From Candidatus Parvarchaeota archaeon UBA446 (GTDB lineage Archaea; Nanobdellota; Nanobdellia; Parvarchaeales; Parvarchaeaceae), in NCBI GenBank assembly GCA_002503215.1, contig DARG01000009.1, positions 1 to 6,970 of the forward strand: a DNA stretch of 6,970 nt, read 5' to 3'. Positions 5,929 to 6,970 of this stretch are shown piece after piece. The notes under the pieces are model-generated. The model had not been told where the DNA came from, did not search any database, and worked only from the letters and a program-made list of their open reading frames with translations. Positions within the stretch are counted from its first letter, which is position 1. Each line of letters opens with the position of its first letter. A program made the translations under genes and the position numbers.

Positions 5929-6240
5929 TTAAAATATATCTCCAGATAGAGAGGTTATTCCCCCAATTAAACTGTATGCCTTTATACCTTCTTCACTTAG
6001 ATATGATGCAACAGCTCTGGATGTATTACCATGATAACATACAAAGATATTCCCTTCCAAGACTTTAAGATTATCCAAGTAATACAGTTTTTCTGGGTTT
6101 AGATAGGTTATTTGTTCGCTGGATATATCTAAGATTTCTCTTACAGTATCAAGATGCTCCTCCTCACCTACCCAGAAAAATTGCTTTTTGTTTTCTTCTA
6201 ATAATTTTCTGGCTTTTTCGAGCGAAATATCATTATTCAT
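5929..6240 (-). CDS. Single-domain rhodanese-like protein, GlpE-like active site
   Basis: A 103-residue single-domain rhodanese, a family that transfers sulfane sulfur through a persulfide on the active-site Cys. The diagnostic region is FVCYHGNTSRAVASYL (66-81): C68 opens a six-residue loop ending in S74-R75, followed by the helix and GIKAYSLIGGI (85-95). The loop closely resembles E. coli GlpE (CYHGNSS, from memory), a 108-residue single-domain enzyme. The N-terminal half is diverged: the usual D-x-R after strand 1 reads FFWVGEEEH (21-29), there is no G-H-I-x-G-A motif, and the protein ends soon after the GG without the usual Trp. It is intact, with an intact Cys, so it may be active or act as a sulfur-binding module. 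No signal peptide; cytoplasmic. The ATG agrees with a leaderless promoter. It is divergent from the FKBP gene. The specific acceptor is unknown. Confidence 0.85.
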   Translation of the reverse strand: MNNDISLEKARKLLEENKKQFFWVGEEEHLDTVREILDISSEQITYLNPEKLYYLDNLKVLEGNIFVCYHGNTSRAVASYLSEEGIKAYSLIGGITSLSGDIF

Positions 6241-6258
6241 TTATTATTACATATAAGC

Positions 6259-6280
6259 ATATTTTTAATAGTTTATATCT
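6259..6280 (-). promoter_or_regulatory. Promoter of the rhodanese-like gene
   Basis: On the minus strand GATATAAAC (6279-6271) precedes TATTAAAAATAT (6270-6259). The centre of TATTAAAAAT is about 26 nt before the ATG at 6240, predicting a leaderless transcript, and there is no Shine-Dalgarno sequence. It shares the 114-nt divergent intergenic region (6241-6354) with the FKBP promoter. Confidence 0.55.
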
Positions 6281-6312
6281 GTTTTTAGTCTATAACATGC
6301 CTCAAAAAGGAG

Positions 6313-6328
6313 ATAAACTTAATATATT
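6313..6328 (+). promoter_or_regulatory. Promoter of the FKBP gene
   Basis: ATAAAC (6313-6318, BRE-like) is followed by TTAATATATT (6319-6328). The box centre is about 31 nt before the ATG at 6355, predicting a leader of about 5 nt. An AAGGAGAT at 6307-6314 resembles a Shine-Dalgarno sequence but lies upstream of the TATA box, so it would not be in the transcript. Confidence 0.55.
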
Positions 6329-6354
6329 AGCAATTTTTATTAATATTTTTAGTT

Positions 6355-6900
6355 ATGGAAGAAATAAAAGAGAAAAAGAATAAATTTAAAAAAATTTACC
6401 TCACAATACCAATTGTTATTGTTATAGTCATATTGTTAGTAGTATACCTTAATATAGGTAATTTGAATAAAACGAATGTAATTACTGTATCAACTGGTGA
6501 TAATGTTAGTGTGTACTACCAATTATCTCTTACAAATGGGTCTATAATCCAGTCAAATTTTGGAAAATCTCCCTTTTCATTTGTAGTTGGATCCGGTGAT
6601 GTAATAAGCGGATTTAATAATGCTGTTATAGGTATGAAAGTAGGCCAGACTAAGAATGTTACTCTATCTCCAAGCGAAGCTTATGGAGAAGTAAACAACT
6701 CTTTAATAATTACTGTTCCAAGAACAGAATTTGGAAATAATTCCTTAAAATTAGGAGAATCAATAAGATCTAGTACAGGTGAAATAGGAGTAATTACATA
6801 CTTAAACAATACTAATGTAACTATTGATTTTAATTCACCATTGGCAGGTAAAACCCTCATATTTAAGATAGAAGTTCTAAGTATAAAGAATAGTCAGTAA
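6355..6900 (+). CDS. Membrane-anchored SlyD-type FKBP peptidyl-prolyl isomerase
   Basis: A 181-residue FKBP-family prolyl cis-trans isomerase/chaperone. A Lys-rich N-terminus (5-13) precedes a single hydrophobic helix (about 14-34), indicating N-in, C-out topology with the catalytic domain outside the membrane. The FKBP core starts near G48-D-N-V-S-V-Y54 and continues with SPFSFVVGSGDVISGF (72-87), GMKVGQ (93-98) and LSPSEAYG (104-111). A SlyD-type insert-in-flap chaperone domain (about 113-158) is followed by the closing DFNSPLAGKTLIFKIEV (158-174). Active-site residues equivalent to FKBP12 Y26, V55-I56, W59 (F here), Y82 and F99 are visible as Y54, V83-I84, F87, Y110 and F170, but the conserved Asp (FKBP12 D37) is Q66. 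No His-rich SlyD tail and no Cys are present. Eight N-x-S/T sequons lie in 38-156. It probably assists folding of surface proteins. Confidence 0.93.
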   Translation: MEEIKEKKNKFKKIYLTIPIVIVIVILLVVYLNIGNLNKTNVITVSTGDNVSVYYQLSLTNGSIIQSNFGKSPFSFVVGSGDVISGFNNAVIGMKVGQTKNVTLSPSEAYGEVNNSLIITVPRTEFGNNSLKLGESIRSSTGEIGVITYLNNTNVTIDFNSPLAGKTLIFKIEVLSIKNSQ

Positions 6901-6920
6901 TTATTCCATCTTTTGATTCT

Positions 6921-6968
6921 TACTATATAAAGTCTAAAAAACAACATATACAAGCTACTTTTTAGTAG
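6921..6968 (+). promoter_or_regulatory. Possible promoter and small inverted repeat at right edge
   Basis: TATATAAA (6924-6931) has TATA character, and about 26 nt downstream (near 6954) begins an inverted repeat CTACT-TTTT-AGTAG (6955-6968). A gene or short RNA could start here, but the window ends before anything can be recognised. The rest of 6901-6970 holds no gene I can support, only a weak T4 run (6911-6914) after the FKBP stop. Confidence 0.25.
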
Positions 6969-6970
6969 TC

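Noticed and set aside
6307..6314. Shine-Dalgarno-like AAGGAGAT upstream of the FKBP gene
   Set aside because: It is about 40 nt from the ATG and upstream of the TATA box, so it would not be in the mRNA; other genes here use no such motif.
6297..6383. 28-codon plus-strand frame beginning at ATG 6297
   Set aside because: It overlaps the FKBP start in another frame, its start lies upstream of the probable FKBP TATA box, and the peptide is unremarkable.
6894..6968. 24-codon minus-strand open frame running to the window edge, as the end of a converging gene
   Set aside because: It is too short to judge in AT-rich DNA, would overlap the FKBP 3' end, and the peptide resembles no family.
6954..6970. 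5' end of a tRNA gene
   Set aside because: The first 17 bases do not show the usual T8-A9 and D-stem pattern, and the rest is outside the window.
1..6970. CRISPR array, insertion sequence or toxin-antitoxin pair
   Set aside because: No spaced direct repeats, transposase motifs, terminal inverted repeats or short paired toxin/antitoxin genes were seen on either strand.

Overview
The window looks archaeal. The DNA is very A+T-rich. Nearly every gene start is preceded, about 19-32 nt (mostly about 26 nt) upstream, by an A/T-only TATA-type box with a purine-rich BRE-like flank, and there are no Shine-Dalgarno sequences at the starts, so the mRNAs appear leaderless or to have leaders of only a few nucleotides. 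The extracytoplasmic FKBP is full of N-glycosylation sequons, which also fits an archaeal cell surface. The mix of short genes, Lys/Asn/Ile-rich proteins and two MFS carriers would suit a small-genome AT-rich lineage (for example Parvarchaeota/ARMAN-like DPANN, or a relative of Thermoplasmatales). That placement is inference; no rRNA or other phylogenetic marker is present.

Left part (1-5233, all plus strand): an MFS carrier (46-1476); a two-gene operon of a cytoplasmic glycerophosphodiester phosphodiesterase (1593-2321) and glycerol kinase glpK (2311-3783, overlapping by 11 nt); and a second MFS carrier (3818-5233) carrying residues that resemble the phosphate:H+ symporter family. The two carriers have almost identical promoter boxes. 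Together these read as a small module for taking up and using glycerol, glycerophosphodiesters and/or phosphate: a carrier imports the compound, the phosphodiesterase releases glycerol phosphate, and GlpK phosphorylates free glycerol. The glycerol-3-phosphate dehydrogenase needed to continue is not in the window, and the carriers' substrates are not proven.

Right part: an unrecognised Lys-rich 203-residue protein (5240-5851, minus) converges on the second carrier with only 6 nt between stop codons. Upstream of it is a short single-domain rhodanese (5929-6240, minus) whose active-site loop is very like that of GlpE. Divergent from that is a membrane-anchored SlyD-type FKBP peptidyl-prolyl isomerase (6355-6900, plus). 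The final 70 nt hold a possible promoter and a small inverted repeat but no gene I can support. I see no RNA genes, mobile elements or CRISPR arrays. The window is mostly recognisable families; the points worth a second look are the glycerol/phosphate gene grouping, the diverged rhodanese and FKBP active sites, the sequon-dense FKBP, and the orphan protein.
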